Shown: positions 9,509-21,109 of the stretch, one piece after another
How positions within the stretch are numbered: the first letter of the stretch is position 1
Layout of the letters: every line of letters begins with the position of its first letter
NCBI GenBank assembly: GCA_019155205.2
Contig: JAHNZQ020000004.1
Coordinates: 3,556,252-3,620,251, forward strand
Direction of reading: 5' to 3'
Length of the DNA stretch: 64,000 bases
Source of the DNA: Gracilaria vermiculophylla
Lineage: Eukaryota; Rhodophyta; Florideophyceae; Gracilariales; Gracilariaceae
The notes under the pieces: model-generated
The model's input: only the letters and a program-made list of their open reading frames with translations
What the model was told of the DNA's origin: nothing
Databases searched by the model: none
Translations under genes and position numbers: made by a program

Positions 9509-10854
9509 ATTTTTCCAAAGCGAGGTTCTGGGTGTTCGAAATGGGGGCGGGGTTGCGTGTGCGCGACAGATGAAAAGGACAATTGCACAGAGAAATACTT
9601 TGGCTGATGAAGAAGGCGGGCTACGAGCCGGTTTTCTTGCGTGATCTCGCCGAAGAATATTAGGGTTGGGGGCAAAGAACGGCGTCAATAGTTCTTTTGA
9701 CGGCAAAAGTGGTACTTGCGAGGTGCCTTGACGTGATGGTTCCCTCACCCGAGAAGCTCTCAAGGATGAATGAAGTGGTATTGTAAGGAATAAGGCGATA
9801 CTCGTCGGAAACGAAACGCTTGTACAGTGATGAAAAGTCTTTTTCAAGGTATAAATCCGTATCTCTAACGGTTCAGCTGTCCTTTCTCCGTACGACACAA
9901 AGGTCCAGTTGTGAAGAGATGTTTTCAAGAAAGGCCATTATCGCTGTTTGACCTTCCTAAACAGAAAGAACCCCCTGCTCATGCGCGCCTTCTGTCAGCC
10001 CGGACTCGGGGGTGAGAGGCTGTAAAAAAGAGAAAGAAGTAGAGCCATGAGATCTTCGGCAACGCTGTTGTTGAGAAAATGTAAGAGTCAAAGGAGCCAT
10101 CTAAACAAGGAGCGCTGAAAGTGGGTGAAGGATACGAATGGGAGGAAGGGCTGCGAAGTTGTCACAAGCAAAGTTACTTTTGGTAGTTTTCACAGGTTTT
10201 TGCAGCGTTACCGTCTTTCTAGGAAGAAAAACGTATGAACCCAAAAAAAAAAGAGCCATGTCCCCGTACACGTGAAAACCAACACACAACACCGTCGATC
10301 GGCCTAATTTAGCTTGGAAAAAGCTTGTTTCTCTCACGGAACACCAACTCAACAAAATTGCCAGCACAAAACTTGTTTCCGAAGCAGCTAGTTGTAGACG
10401 GCTTACCATGATGAAGTCGCGAGTGGGTTGATGATGTTGCCCTGCCATTTTGTTTAATATGCAAAACTTTCTACAGATGCGGGAGATGGTCGCGAAATTC
10501 TACTGTATGCATTTAGGCCGTGGATGCTGTGTTTGTGCACATGTACGAGGGGTAAGGCTCCCCGTGACTGCTTGATGCGCGCGAGGCGAAGAGAATCGAT
10601 GCGAAGCGAGATATTGTTCTTCTTCCTCGGCGGTTTTGTGAAGGTCGATCTCAATCATTACTTTTCTTTCGAATTTCACAAATCGATAGACCTCGCAAAT
10701 CGGTTGTTTCTGTCAATGCGCGTATATCCTCTCAAGCTGCTGCACACAGCCATTCTGAAATGCAAAACGAAAGAGTTGGATGAGAGACATCAGACAGCAC
10801 CAAGTTACATGGAGAAATAACCAGCTTCTTTGTTCGGCACGCTTCTGGCAACCA
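9509..10854. other. intergenic, no supported gene
   Basis: About 1.3 kb with only short frames of odd composition on both strands and an A-rich run near 10241. I see no domain, RNA gene or repeat here. Confidence 0.5.
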
Positions 10855-13754
10855 TGTCATTCACAACCATCTAAGTGCGAACGTTCGTACTGATCTCCAG
10901 AACTCTATCGCTGATTCGAAGCAGTTTGAGAAGGCTCTATCTGATTTCTTTATTGACGGATCAAGAGCAGCAGCTGAGGCGGCATCGATATCTCTCTGCA
11001 AACAAGCAACATCTGTTACTAGCGCTGAGTATATCAGCAATGCGATGAGAACTCTCCCGACTGCCGTCACCGCATAAAATGCCCCGCCGTTGGCGTATGT
11101 CTCTGCTTTCATAGCGGCCGGGTTTGACAACGAAAACCGCAAGGCGCCGCTGCAAGCCTTTTCATTTACAAGGAATAATGTAAGAATGACAGCACTGCAA
11201 GCGGTTATAGACTTGGTGGCTCAGAAGCTGGAACTCGGGACGGGCGACATATTAACATTGCTTCGTCGAATTGGAAATATTCTTTCTTGAATCTACAAGT
11301 AATACTGTATACAGTATCTGAAATGGATTTATACATCATTGTCAAAGGGGTCGCAAGCCTCTCATGTTTCATAAATGAACAAAGCGTAACAGAACTCTTG
11401 TCTTTTGCGTCGACCTTGGCGATGGCAGATCTCCGTACATTTAGAGCGACGGCGTTCGGCCATTGTCCCCACAGTTTCAAAGATTGTATGTTACAGAAAT
11501 TCTTAACATTGGCTCTGATCTATCTTCCACAAGCCAAATACTTTCACGTTGTTTGTTGAGTTGTGTTGAGTTTGAAGACACGAATCCCTTTGGGGTGGCT
11601 TTTAGATTTGCATTATGATTGGGTGCTTGATGCCTTGGAGTCATCTGATTTCGATCTGCCCATATATGCATTGTCGGTTGTAGCGGGTCAGCAGGCGTGG
11701 AGAGGAAATCTTAGGACATGTGCGACTGCAATGGAAACTGTCGTCCAGCTGACTGAACACATCTCCAGAACAAGTTTGAGAGTCACACGCTTTGTTTATA
11801 TGTTCATATCTTCTGTTTTCCAAGCCGCCGGTTCTATTGGAATGGCAGCTGGTGACGAGATTCTTGCAAAGAATGCGGCATCGGTCATACGGATTGCCAG
11901 AGATCTCACACTAGACAATGATTCTTCTGGCAAACAATATCTTTTGAATATAGATGAACTCCTGAGGGAAGCAGCAAAACGAGAGTGGCCGGCCTCTGTT
12001 CTCATGCTTGGAGTCCTTTGAAGGATGATTATAATTTGGAAGTCTCCAAAAATCTTGGAAGAGTGGCTCAGAAGAGACTTTGAAGTTCTAAAGTAATCAA
12101 GGAAACCACAGGATTATTTAGTAGTGAAGAAAATGATGTATGGGTTGTCACATCATTAGCACATGATTCTACAACCGAAGATGCGTCTCAAAGCCCCTCG
12201 GGTGATAGTCTATTTGTAGATCTTCCAGCATTTGTCGTTCTGGGTACGATACTTTCCTTGACGCGACATGAAAATTCCCGGATATGATTTGTTTGTCTCC
12301 AGCTACTTCGAGAAGTACGAAAGGAGAATTTATTTGTTTTCTATTTCCTTCGATCATGATGCTCATGCAGGAGGAAGCAAATGGTCTGCTTATGGCCGGG
12401 TTATCTGAGAGAAATTTTAACATCACCGGGCCTCATGTCAAGTCTCGATGCAAGCAATGTGGCTATCAGCACTTTGATCCGTCTCCCTCGGTCTCGCATT
12501 AATTCTGAGGTCTATGGAATTATCCTAGTCGCATTCGCGTGGGCTTCGGAGTATGCTCCATCCATTGGAATTCGTATGCTTCTCAGAGAACTTGAAGCGC
12601 TGAAATCTTCCTTTGATTCGACCAGGGACCATGTCCGCACAGCGGCTGCAGCGGCTGTACACAAACTAGCCGAAGTGCGTCCGTCGAGATGCGCAGATTT
12701 CATTCCTTTCACAAGTTTGTGTACCACGCCGAAAAGCATGGAAGTCGCCCCTCGAGCCGCATCTCTATGTTTTGCATGTCATGTACCTCATGGCAAAGGA
12801 GCAAGTTCTGGATCTAACCAAAGCAGTCAAAGTTGTCGTGAAGAGGTTTCGTAATGCGGCGTTTGTGAATCCAAATCTAGAAGAAGTTATCCGAGACTTC
12901 TCAGTGTAGTTGCTGGAGGAGAGACGAACAAAAAGAAGCAGCAAATGATGCAAACAGTTACAGAAATGCTTCGCATGTGTATAACAGACCAAAACCAAGC
13001 TGAAGTCACGAACGTGGAAACCCTCACACCTAACCTTTCATGGGAGCATATTCAACAAGCAGCAATTTTGCTCACAGAATTCACGGCTGAAGAGATCCTT
13101 CGAAGCGCATTTCTCAATGAAGAGCCGTTGATCAACTTAGAGGAGGAAAAGAAACACCTAGACAGAATTGACGCCGCTACTGCTTGGTTTGTTCGACAGG
13201 TTCTAATTACGTGTGACTGCGCTCGTTTGAAATCGAACGAAGCGGAGACGGCTCTAAAGAATCTCGCTGAGAAGCTTTTGTTACACGAATGGAAAACAAG
13301 GAAGAAGAGTAACTTCGATCCGGAGCGCATCGGAAAACTTCGCGCGACATCAGAAGCATTACGTCGCGCCAGAAAAGCACAAGGATAAATCCAAGAAGAA
13401 AGCTTGCCGGCTGAGGATCAAGCATGCGGCAGCCTTTCACGCGCAACAGCAAGCTTTCCAGTCGGAGATATCCGATGTGTGTTTGAAATTTGTGTCAATG
13501 CGCAAATAAAGAATGTGGGAAATATAGTTTAGTATAAACCTAGCGGCGTTGCAATGATGGTGCTAGCAAGCACAAAATTCATCAGTCCCGCTCTTCCATG
13601 GGTAAGCATGATCGATGAGGTGCTGTCCTCCTATAAAATAGAACCTTTTACAAGAGCCAGCTGTTTGGGAATACTTCGTAAAATTCCAGACGACACCTTG
13701 GAAGTGAACGAAAAACATGCAGAATGGTTCGGTTCTCAGTGTGCATTGTTCTGA
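10855..13754 (+). pseudogene. decayed HEAT/ARM-like gene, multiple stops and frameshifts
   Basis: A run of protein-like pieces on the plus strand in changing frames: about 10865-11075 and 11090-11290, 11300-12021 (interrupted by a TGA near 11557), 12381-12720, and 12780-13388. A further piece at 13554-13754 (PALPWVSMIDEVLSSYKIEP) may belong. The pieces are amphipathic and helical, for example RNNVRMTALQAVIDLVAQ and TRDHVRTAAAAAVHKLAEVRPS, as in HEAT or armadillo repeats. Stops inside otherwise protein-like segments (TAA within the first piece, TGA in the second) argue against simple intron-exon structure. I do not recognise the parent gene. The right end abuts a piggyBac-type remnant, which may have truncated it. 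Confidence 0.5.
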
Positions 13755-14298
13755 GTCGGGACTCGTCTAGCTGCGGTAGAATGTAACTTCATACAGTCCC
13801 CATCTCTGTTGCTGACCATGCTGTTGTGTTCTCCACGAGAAGTCAATTCCAGTCGTGACAGACGCGCCATCGGAAACTGACTTGTACCCTCTTTCACAAC
13901 TCTAATAAAACGTGTCCTGTACCGCATCAAGGCTTGAGGAGTTGACACCGATGCAAACGAAGAATTTTCACACACGAGTCTATCCGTCGGCAACTACGGT
14001 TTTACGAGACGCAAGGAAGCCGCTGCTGAAGCATTAAATTCATCCTCAAAAGCAAAACATCAAGATTGACTGCCCTACCAACGCTTTTGACCCTCAACAT
14101 CATACCACGTTGTCCACAAACTGCGGTTCTAATTTCGCATCCATTTTCAGGTTTGCGATCGAAAGCCACGTAATGAGGCAGTCCAATGTCAATCCACTGC
14201 CTTGTAAGTCTATACCAGGAGGACATGCTCACGTTAACACAAATGTGTTCTGATGGAGTGACATTTCGAGCCCGGTGCTGATTAGTAGCATCATTCAA
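13736..14298 (-). mobile_element. piggyBac-type (DDE_Tnp_1_7) transposase remnant
   Basis: Two minus-strand pieces in different frames. The first, 14298 to about 14100, reads SMSSWYRL, then GLPHYVAFDRKPENGCE and GMMLRVK. This is the MSxW-(n)-GLPH-(n)-RKPE-x-G-x-E pattern of the catalytic core in piggyBac-like transposases. The second, 13993-13736, reads CENSSFASV, then RFIRVVKEGTSQFPM and L-x-L-x-x-RG, the following block of the same family. The residues before MSSW, where the family has a catalytic D-E, are V-N-V-S here, so the fragment is inactive. No terminal repeats were identified. Confidence 0.6.
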
Positions 14299-15012
14299 GC
14301 CACTGACAACTTACCATCTTGATGGAGCCTCAAGTTCATCAGAGCACTCTGATAGTGAGCTGAACCATATAGAACCTCAGTAGTGTTGAACCTGCGCATC
14401 CATAGCTTCGCAAAGCAGCAGCCTAACCATTGGACCACGCTTGCTTCCTGATGATAAAGAAGTTCTACGTTGTAGATAAAGTCTGGTCGTTTAGGTGAAA
14501 GAGATTATCGGCACGAAAGAGCACAAGTCCTTTACAACTGTACTGTATTCTGAGCCGTACAGCCGGGCCAAGTAGCAAAAAATCATAAAATTTACCGTTA
14601 TCTATCTTCTTTCTCTGGCCTCATGAGGTATGAGGACAAGTCCGGCTTCATATGAGGACGGAGGCCTGGAAGATAGACACTAATGGTCTATTTTGTCGTA
14701 AAACCAACACGATTTCGAGAAAAGGCTTCAGGGAGTGGCCTTGACCTATTTTCGGAGACTCGGCGAAGTCGTCCAAAAGAAGAAATTCTCTTTTCAGGGG
14801 AAAACACGAAAAAAGTCCCAAATACACGACACTCGAGTAAGGTGAAAGATGCCCAACACTTTGAGCCTGCGAAAGCAATGTAATGCTTCCACTCGAACCA
14901 AGAGTACAAGGAGACTATTTTATATCGCAGGAAAGAAGAACGGCTCGCGGGTTGTCCTGGGTGACCGAACGTCGGAAAGGTTTCGAAGCAGATTATCGGA
15001 CGAAGGGAACTT
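14299..15012. other. intergenic / 5' flank of the 697-aa gene
   Basis: No gene supported. The last 300 bp are moderately purine-rich and probably hold the promoter and leader of the downstream gene. Confidence 0.45.
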
Positions 15013-17106
15013 ATGGCAAAAAGAATGGCAGCATTGGTGACTGTCAACATTGAAGGCGATTTGATTTGTCGCGCGGGCAACAAGCTCCTGGAGGGCTGTC
15101 ACAGCATCAAAAACGTCGTCAAGAGGTTTCACCGGGATTCGAACGTCAGGTCCATATTGCGCGCCCTTGCAAGTACTGAGGACGGCTCCATCGCGCTGAA
15201 AAGCATTGAAGTCGAGGGCATTCCGTGGCCACTACTACGTGCAGCCGCAGTGAGGGGTGAGCTCACTAACACGTTGATCGAAGCTTGTTTAGATAGTGAA
15301 GCCGCATGGAAGGTTCGAGATGAGCAGTTTTGCCTCAAGAGTAAGTTCGCCAGGGGCTGTTTAAAAGAAGCGGTAGATAACCTCAGAAGTGGCCTCGGAT
15401 ACTCCGACTTGGACTTGCTTTCTTCTAGGATATGCTCGGCAGAAATATACGAGATCTGTGACATAGGCAATATGCTTGCAATGGCTGAAAGAAGGTTTCA
15501 AAGCAAACCTGACCTATTTTTAGGAAACATGTCTCTTATTAAGGCGATAGAAACTGAGGCCCTCAGTTTGGGTGCGGAAAACGTTGGCGTATTGTGCGAA
15601 GGTATCCCCATTTTTGTCGGAGTTGTTTTTGACAGCCAAGCATTAGTGAGATGGCATCCAAAATCCGGTGCCGTGTTGTCGTATAAAAACCAAAGAATGA
15701 AGTTGAATTGGAGCGCTGACTCCAATTGGCACAAAGTTATCGAGAAGCTGGAAAGGACTAATACTGATCTGGAAGTGACCAAAGCAGTTTTCGACAGTTT
15801 AAATACTACTAAGCCGCACAATATTTCAACTGCAGAAGAGATTGATTTTCTTTATTTGATTAAGGAAGTGATGGAGCGTCGGGATTTCTATGCAGAGGAT
15901 CATGTCGCCATATCTCAAGCGATTTTTGATCAACTGACTCTGCGTTCAAGGTTTATGATAGAGGCAAGAAAACTGAACGGTGCCAAGTGGATGTCACTTG
16001 ATATTGCAGAACGTCAAGATGCGGCTAGGAAAGGAACACTAAGCGCTCAGGCAGAAGAAAAGGTGAGGACGAGGCCTGACAAGGTGGCAGCCTTAATCCA
16101 AGAGACACTACAGAATACTGAATCCTTGCCCGGACTGTGCTGGGATATTTCCATTTTGAACAGTTCCGGCGCGAGAAATGCGAGTGAAACTCTGGAGATG
16201 CACAAAAGATATTTGGAAAAGTGTAGATTGAACAAAGACATGAGAGTGAAGGAAAGAGGGATGCACCTGTCCGTACTGGCAGCCAGGAGAATGTATCACA
16301 GCAGTTTTGGCCAGAAGGAAGGAGATGTTCGTTTGACATACGGATTAGAAAAAACTGTGAGTGGGCGCTATCCCACCGTGACGGAGTTCAAGGACGTAAG
16401 CGTGGTATATTCTCCCGGGTCAGAAGCCGCGTATGTGTACGTACTGGGTGAGAAAGTATTGTCGGAGCTCGCCGACACCAAGAGGCAGCCTTTGGAAGGA
16501 GCTAACCCATCCATGCTGGCATGTGCTAGACTGCTACTTTCGATGGCTACGCAACGTGCAGACAGTGCGCAGTTGGTGGTGAAAGTAGAGCGGTTTTTGG
16601 CAGAAGGGTCATTGTGCGCGATATTTGAAGTGCATGACTTTTTAGTTCGCAAAATGTTTGGTCAGGAGGGCGACGTAGTCAATCTGAGTGATATACATTA
16701 TGAAGCTATCCAATTGTTCGAATCGAGAAATATTGCAAATTGGGCAGTTGTAGAGGTCATGTCTATGTTATCATTCATGGGCGTTGTTGACTCAGGCAAT
16801 ACGATTGGAAAATCATGTCTATACGATCGTCTTGGGAGCATATTCGGGAGCATCGTAGCGAAGGTGGCCAAGATTAACTTAGATACCAATCCAGATTTGA
16901 GCTATATTGATGTTCGTCAGGCAGGTAGAGAGACGTATATCCCGTTGGTAACAGACGCTCAAAAGGCACTAATTGTCTTGGGGTTCGATACTCGGTTGAC
17001 AAAAGAGGAGGCTGACAAAAAGATATATCAAGTCAATTTGGGATTAAAACCGAATGAGGCCGATGGAGTTACAAAGCTCCGGTTTTCATCCATGAAGATT
17101 GGCTGA
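15013..17106 (+). CDS. uncharacterised 697-aa intronless protein
   Basis: A long intact frame with balanced composition and no opposing frame of similar quality, so almost certainly a protein. I see no signal peptide, no membrane span and no domain I can name. It looks like an alpha/beta globular protein with a helical N-terminal third. There is a hydrophobic segment near 565-590 (NWAVVEVMSMLSFMGVV) and a lysine-rich C terminus. It stands alone between a transposon remnant and a 900-bp gap, away from conserved genes. The size and isolation would suit a horizontally acquired or virus-derived gene (capsids of totivirus-like dsRNA viruses are of this length), but that is conjecture only. Confidence 0.7.
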   Translation: MAKRMAALVTVNIEGDLICRAGNKLLEGCHSIKNVVKRFHRDSNVRSILRALASTEDGSIALKSIEVEGIPWPLLRAAAVRGELTNTLIEACLDSEAAWKVRDEQFCLKSKFARGCLKEAVDNLRSGLGYSDLDLLSSRICSAEIYEICDIGNMLAMAERRFQSKPDLFLGNMSLIKAIETEALSLGAENVGVLCEGIPIFVGVVFDSQALVRWHPKSGAVLSYKNQRMKLNWSADSNWHKVIEKLERTNTDLEVTKAVFDSLNTTKPHNISTAEEIDFLYLIKEVMERRDFYAEDHVAISQAIFDQLTLRSRFMIEARKLNGAKWMSLDIAERQDAARKGTLSAQAEEKVRTRPDKVAALIQETLQNTESLPGLCWDISILNSSGARNASETLEMHKRYLEKCRLNKDMRVKERGMHLSVLAARRMYHSSFGQKEGDVRLTYGLEKTVSGRYPTVTEFKDVSVVYSPGSEAAYVYVLGEKVLSELADTKRQPLEGANPSMLACARLLLSMATQRADSAQLVVKVERFLAEGSLCAIFEVHDFLVRKMFGQEGDVVNLSDIHYEAIQLFESRNIANWAVVEVMSMLSFMGVVDSGNTIGKSCLYDRLGSIFGSIVAKVAKINLDTNPDLSYIDVRQAGRETYIPLVTDAQKALIVLGFDTRLTKEEADKKIYQVNLGLKPNEADGVTKLRFSSMKIG

Positions 17107-18073
17107 GCCGCACAACACACGAAAGAAAAATACTATGAGCTCAAATCGGCATTGTGATGAAGTCATGAAGAGCTTAATATTAGTTGGAACGAATGGTTCA
17201 GTTCTGCTGATCTTTAAAAACAAACGGGGGCTCAATGTGACCTGCCGCTCGAGCACCGAAAGCCTGGTGTTACGCCCATGTTGATTTAGTTTTTCTAATA
17301 TAAGACTTATAAAATGATGCCAAACTCTTCGCAAACACGTTCGTTTTGTCTGTAAGGGCCGTAGAAGACGTGGTGTTTGAATTTGTAGGATTGTGAGAGT
17401 CTATACAACAAAAAAAGGGCTTCTTTGTATCTCAAAAACAAGTATTTGTACAGTAACTTCGACCCTCCACATGGCAAAACCAACGCATCTGCGTACCTTT
17501 TCTCTGGTGAACATTGGAGCATGCGCGTACAGGGGTAGGTGCACGTCACATTTCCCGAGAGGTTGGCCAGCAATCGTTTCCGTGCTCGAGACCGAACTCG
17601 AGCACCTGATCGAGAACAACGTGTCCGAATATGGGCTATAATTTTCCTGAACATGATCATGCACAGATCAAATCTACCCACCTAACGCCCGTTATAGTCC
17701 ACAGAGCGAGTGCATTCAGCACTACCTTACCAACTTCCACCGTCAGAGCCGCACCAAGTCTTGTGACTGATATTCCATTTTCCTCGTCCGTAGATTTCTC
17801 TTCCTCTCAACTCTTCTCAGTAAAGCAAGCGGCTGTATATTTGAACAAAATTCCGTGCAGTCGCACACTTTTCCAAGTTTTGCATGTCCAAACTCCCCTT
17901 CGTTGCACTACTTCAGCACCCAGTGACTGAGGAACGGGCATATTTTGGCCTAAACAGCTTTTCGTGACCACGGAGATCATCGGTTCATATCATTTCGTTC
18001 GTTGCACAGGAAAGATTTCTACGTTGCATTCCTGTACTTCTTCAATTCTTACTTCAGCAGGGTCTTAAGAGTG
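17107..18073. other. intergenic, no supported gene
   Basis: Short frames on both strands (for example 17307-17681 minus) have no recognisable motif. The last 100 bp upstream of copy C are pyrimidine-rich. An in-frame ATG at 18002 would add 24 hydrophobic residues to copy C; the paralogues argue for 18074. Confidence 0.5.
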
Positions 18074-19057
18074 ATGGGAACTTCCCTGCAACCAGAATTA
18101 CACCAGTCAGCTGAAACCGACCCTCTCTTACCAAAAGATGTTAAAAGAACTCAACCTTATAACTATTCTAACGATTCTACCGCATCTACTCATGGTTTAG
18201 TTTGGATAGCATTTGCGGCTTTAGGGTTTTCGGTCATGACTACAGCTATTCGGTTAGGAACAACTCGCTTTGACTTTTCAACATCTTCTGCTGTACTGCT
18301 GCGCTCCATAACACATTTGGTGCTTTCGAGCTTGGCGCTGCGCACCATAATTCGAGTCTCCCCGCTAGATTTATCGCCTTCGCATCGGCTTTTACTAACC
18401 ATTCGGGGAATGTTTGGAACAATGGCAATGGTCCTTTGTTTCAAGTCTTTGACTTATTTGCCTGCAGGCGAGGCCACGGCCATATTTTCATTCAGCCCCG
18501 TGCTAACTATGCTCTTATCCAAGATGGTTTTGGGAGAGGCAACCAGCTTCTGGGACATAGCTCTGGCCCTTTTGGGCATATTCGGAATATTCTTGATTGC
18601 AGCACCAAGCTCTGCTGGTGACCAACATTTTGCAGGCGCTCTTCTGCTTATCTTGGCGGCATGCTTTGCCGCCGGTGGCTACGTATGTGTGCGGGGAATG
18701 GGTACGCAGGTTCACTTCATGCTTTCGGTGTTTGCGCTTGGTGTCGTGGGAGTTCCAGTCACTGCCGTTCTTGGAGGGAGGGAAGCATTTCACCAAATAC
18801 TCACCAACCACAAGGGCACTGCGACTCTCGTCGTGGGATCTTTGGCAGCTTTCTTCGCGCAGAGCTGTCTCAACAAGGGGCTTCAGTCGAGCAAAGCGGG
18901 GCAGGGCATCATCATGAAAAATCTTGAGGTCCCCTTGGCATACCTGCTGGCCATGTTCATGCTTGGCGAGAGACCCACGATTGTAAGAATCTTGGGGTCC
19001 GTTATAGTCGTCTCTGCGGTCTTTTTGGTGGGTTTGCGCAGGCTGGCCTCCGCATGA
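18074..19057 (+). CDS. EamA-type DMT transporter, copy C
   Basis: A 327-aa transporter with two EamA repeats and about ten membrane spans. The N-terminal tail contains SAETDPLLPK, an acidic dileucine-type ExxxLL. Motifs: LPAGEATAIFSFSPV, GMGTQVHFMLSVFALGVVGVPV, and QSSKAGQGIIMKNLEVPLAY, the last nearly identical to copy A. It lies 669 bp upstream of copy D on the same strand, though C and D belong to different subgroups. An upstream in-frame ATG (18002) would prepend a hydrophobic 24-residue extension and cannot be excluded. Substrate unknown. Confidence 0.86.
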   Translation: MGTSLQPELHQSAETDPLLPKDVKRTQPYNYSNDSTASTHGLVWIAFAALGFSVMTTAIRLGTTRFDFSTSSAVLLRSITHLVLSSLALRTIIRVSPLDLSPSHRLLLTIRGMFGTMAMVLCFKSLTYLPAGEATAIFSFSPVLTMLLSKMVLGEATSFWDIALALLGIFGIFLIAAPSSAGDQHFAGALLLILAACFAAGGYVCVRGMGTQVHFMLSVFALGVVGVPVTAVLGGREAFHQILTNHKGTATLVVGSLAAFFAQSCLNKGLQSSKAGQGIIMKNLEVPLAYLLAMFMLGERPTIVRILGSVIVVSAVFLVGLRRLASA

Positions 19058-19726
19058 TCTCCTCGGTAATTGCATAGTATCTTCCTGCTGCGTCTATTCG
19101 CTTCCTCGTTCTAGCTGGATGTATTCGTCACACATGAACAAACATCAAAACGGCGCGAAAAAGAACAGATAGCGGACTCATGCCTGGGAGCTCAGTCTCA
19201 GGAACAAAAGCTTGTCTCGAGAGAAGCGAAAACCCACCGGATTCGTGTGCAGCTCGAGAAATCTACGAAGAAGAAATGCTTCGCGGAGTGCTTTTTTAGG
19301 TCCGCGGATTCTCGTCCGTTGTAATAATCGTTTTGGAAACAAGTTTGAGCACAGCGTTCATTCCGAGTCACTACTTCTGTCAGCTATCGTTTGTATTGCG
19401 AGCCTTTGTTCTCCCTGACCTTCGTGGTCTCTGGAAGAGAAACTGTTGCAGAAATCGACCAGTTCCTTAACGCGACTCGCGAGTGCTCGGCTTATTCTGC
19501 ACGTTTTGAAAGAGAGAATTGTCGCTTTTTGGTGATTCTCACTTTCTCGCACTTTCACACACACACATACACACATACACCCACACACACTCTCTCTCTT
19601 TGTATCTTTCTTTCTTCGTCTCCCTTTTCCCGAGGAGTACAATTTTGCGCGTCGAAGACAAAGTATTCAATTTGACAGCTTTTTGTCTCCAAGCCCTCAT
19701 CAGCTCCCACTCAAAGTTTAGCGGTC
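19058..19726. other. spacer between DMT copies C and D
   Basis: No gene supported. It contains a (CA)n/(CT)n microsatellite and serves as the probable promoter and 5' leader of copy D. Confidence 0.5.
19556..19606. repeat. CA/CT microsatellite
   Basis: An imperfect run of CACACA units broken by CATACA and CACCCA passes into CTCTCTCTCT about 120 bp upstream of the ATG of DMT copy D. Confidence 0.85.
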
Positions 19727-20701
19727 ATGAGGCAAGATTCGAATCCGGGTTCCGAGACCGACCCTCTTCTACCAAATGCGAAGATAACTTTCGATCCGAC
19801 AAGCCCTTTGGCCAATAATTCTCCAACTGAACTGTACGGGTTGCTATGGGTAGGTCTATCTGCCGTGTTGTACTCGATTCCAATAGTTACCGTGCGATTC
19901 GCCGTTAAAAGATTTGGGTTTCCTTCCACCGCATCAATGGTTCTACGCGCTGGCACTCAATTTCTCTTTGCCGTTATACTGCTATGGAGCGTCGTCCGCA
20001 TCTCTCCCCGTGACCTGTCACTACCAAACCAAGTTGTTTTGCTTCTAAGGGGTTTTTTTGGATCTACGGCGATGGCGTCTCTTTACACAGCTTTATCGTA
20101 CATACCGGCCGGAGAAGTCACTGCCGTGTTTGCCTTCACGCCAATTGTGACAATGCTACTTTCAAAGCTCTTGCTGAATGAGTCCACTACTCTATGGGAT
20201 ATTGTCTGTGCGTTTGTTGGAATTGTAGGCATCTGGTTGATTACGGGCCCAGAGGCGAACAGTATAGACGACGCTCTGGGCGTATTATTTGTCTTGCTCA
20301 GTTCCGTATCCGCTGCGATGGCTTATGTATGTGTCCGTCGCCTGGGGACAGATGTGCATTTTATGCTCGGTGTGTTTGCCTCAGGAGCAGCCGGCGTCCC
20401 CATTGTGGCAGGTATCGGAGGACAGAATGCTTTCCGCGAGATCGTCAGCAACCAGAAGGGCACCGGCATCGTACTCTTGGGTTGTTTATCAGGGTTCCTG
20501 GGTCAGTGTTGTACGAACAAAGGCTTTCAGATTTGCAACCCCGGGGTGGGCGTCATCATGATGAGTTTACAGATTCCATTTGTATACCTGTTAAGTTTGT
20601 GGTTGCTGGACGAGAAACCGAGCTGGCTGGGGATTGCGGGATCGATCCTCGTCATTTGTGCGGTCGTCATGGTCGGTGTGCGGCGGTTCATGCAGAACTA
20701 G
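19727..20701 (+). CDS. EamA-type DMT transporter, copy D
   Basis: A 324-aa transporter with two EamA repeats. The N-terminal tail GSETDPLLPN carries the same ETDPLLP string as copy C. Motifs: IPAGEVTAVFAFTPI, RLGTDVHFMLGVFASGAAGVPI, and GVIMMSLQIPFVY. The last differs from the IMKN-L-x-V-P version of the other copies, so the second repeat has drifted. It groups with copy B (VRFAVKRFGFPS). ATG at 19727 is the first in frame and follows a microsatellite-rich leader. Confidence 0.86.
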   Translation: MRQDSNPGSETDPLLPNAKITFDPTSPLANNSPTELYGLLWVGLSAVLYSIPIVTVRFAVKRFGFPSTASMVLRAGTQFLFAVILLWSVVRISPRDLSLPNQVVLLLRGFFGSTAMASLYTALSYIPAGEVTAVFAFTPIVTMLLSKLLLNESTTLWDIVCAFVGIVGIWLITGPEANSIDDALGVLFVLLSSVSAAMAYVCVRRLGTDVHFMLGVFASGAAGVPIVAGIGGQNAFREIVSNQKGTGIVLLGCLSGFLGQCCTNKGFQICNPGVGVIMMSLQIPFVYLLSLWLLDEKPSWLGIAGSILVICAVVMVGVRRFMQN

Positions 20702-21109
20702 ATTCATAATTGCGGCTCCGTCTAGTTGTAGAGGCGAAAGCAGCAACTGGGCTCCGTCATCGTGCGTACAGACAAGGTGTCTCGAAAAAGAGCCATTGTT
20801 GTACTGTACATCTGAAACAAATCCCTGGACCAGAGCTTTGGAAAAAGTTCATGGCATTGGAACCGCTTCCTCGGTGGACTGATGTGCAGAATCAGAAGGA
20901 CCCATCGCTGTCGCTGCGGAAACAATCCAGTAGAACATGTGATGATTTTCTGACTCACAACAGTTGTGGTTGTGAGGGTTCATTTACAAGAAGAGTTAGA
21001 TGAAGTCCGGTATAAGAGAAGTGCCAAGGGGATAAACAGTTTTGAAGTCATCTTCAAAGACAAAAATGCCTTGCAGAGACCGGCCACACGCCGCTCGTAA
21101 ATGCTTTTC
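20702..21109. other. intergenic between convergent DMT copy D and sorting nexin
   Basis: A 408-bp 3'-3' spacer. No gene or RNA recognised. Confidence 0.5.

Noticed and set aside
19737..19760. tRNA T-arm-like GATTCGAATCCGGGTTC
   Set aside because: It lies in the coding start of DMT copy D and no cloverleaf can be formed around it.
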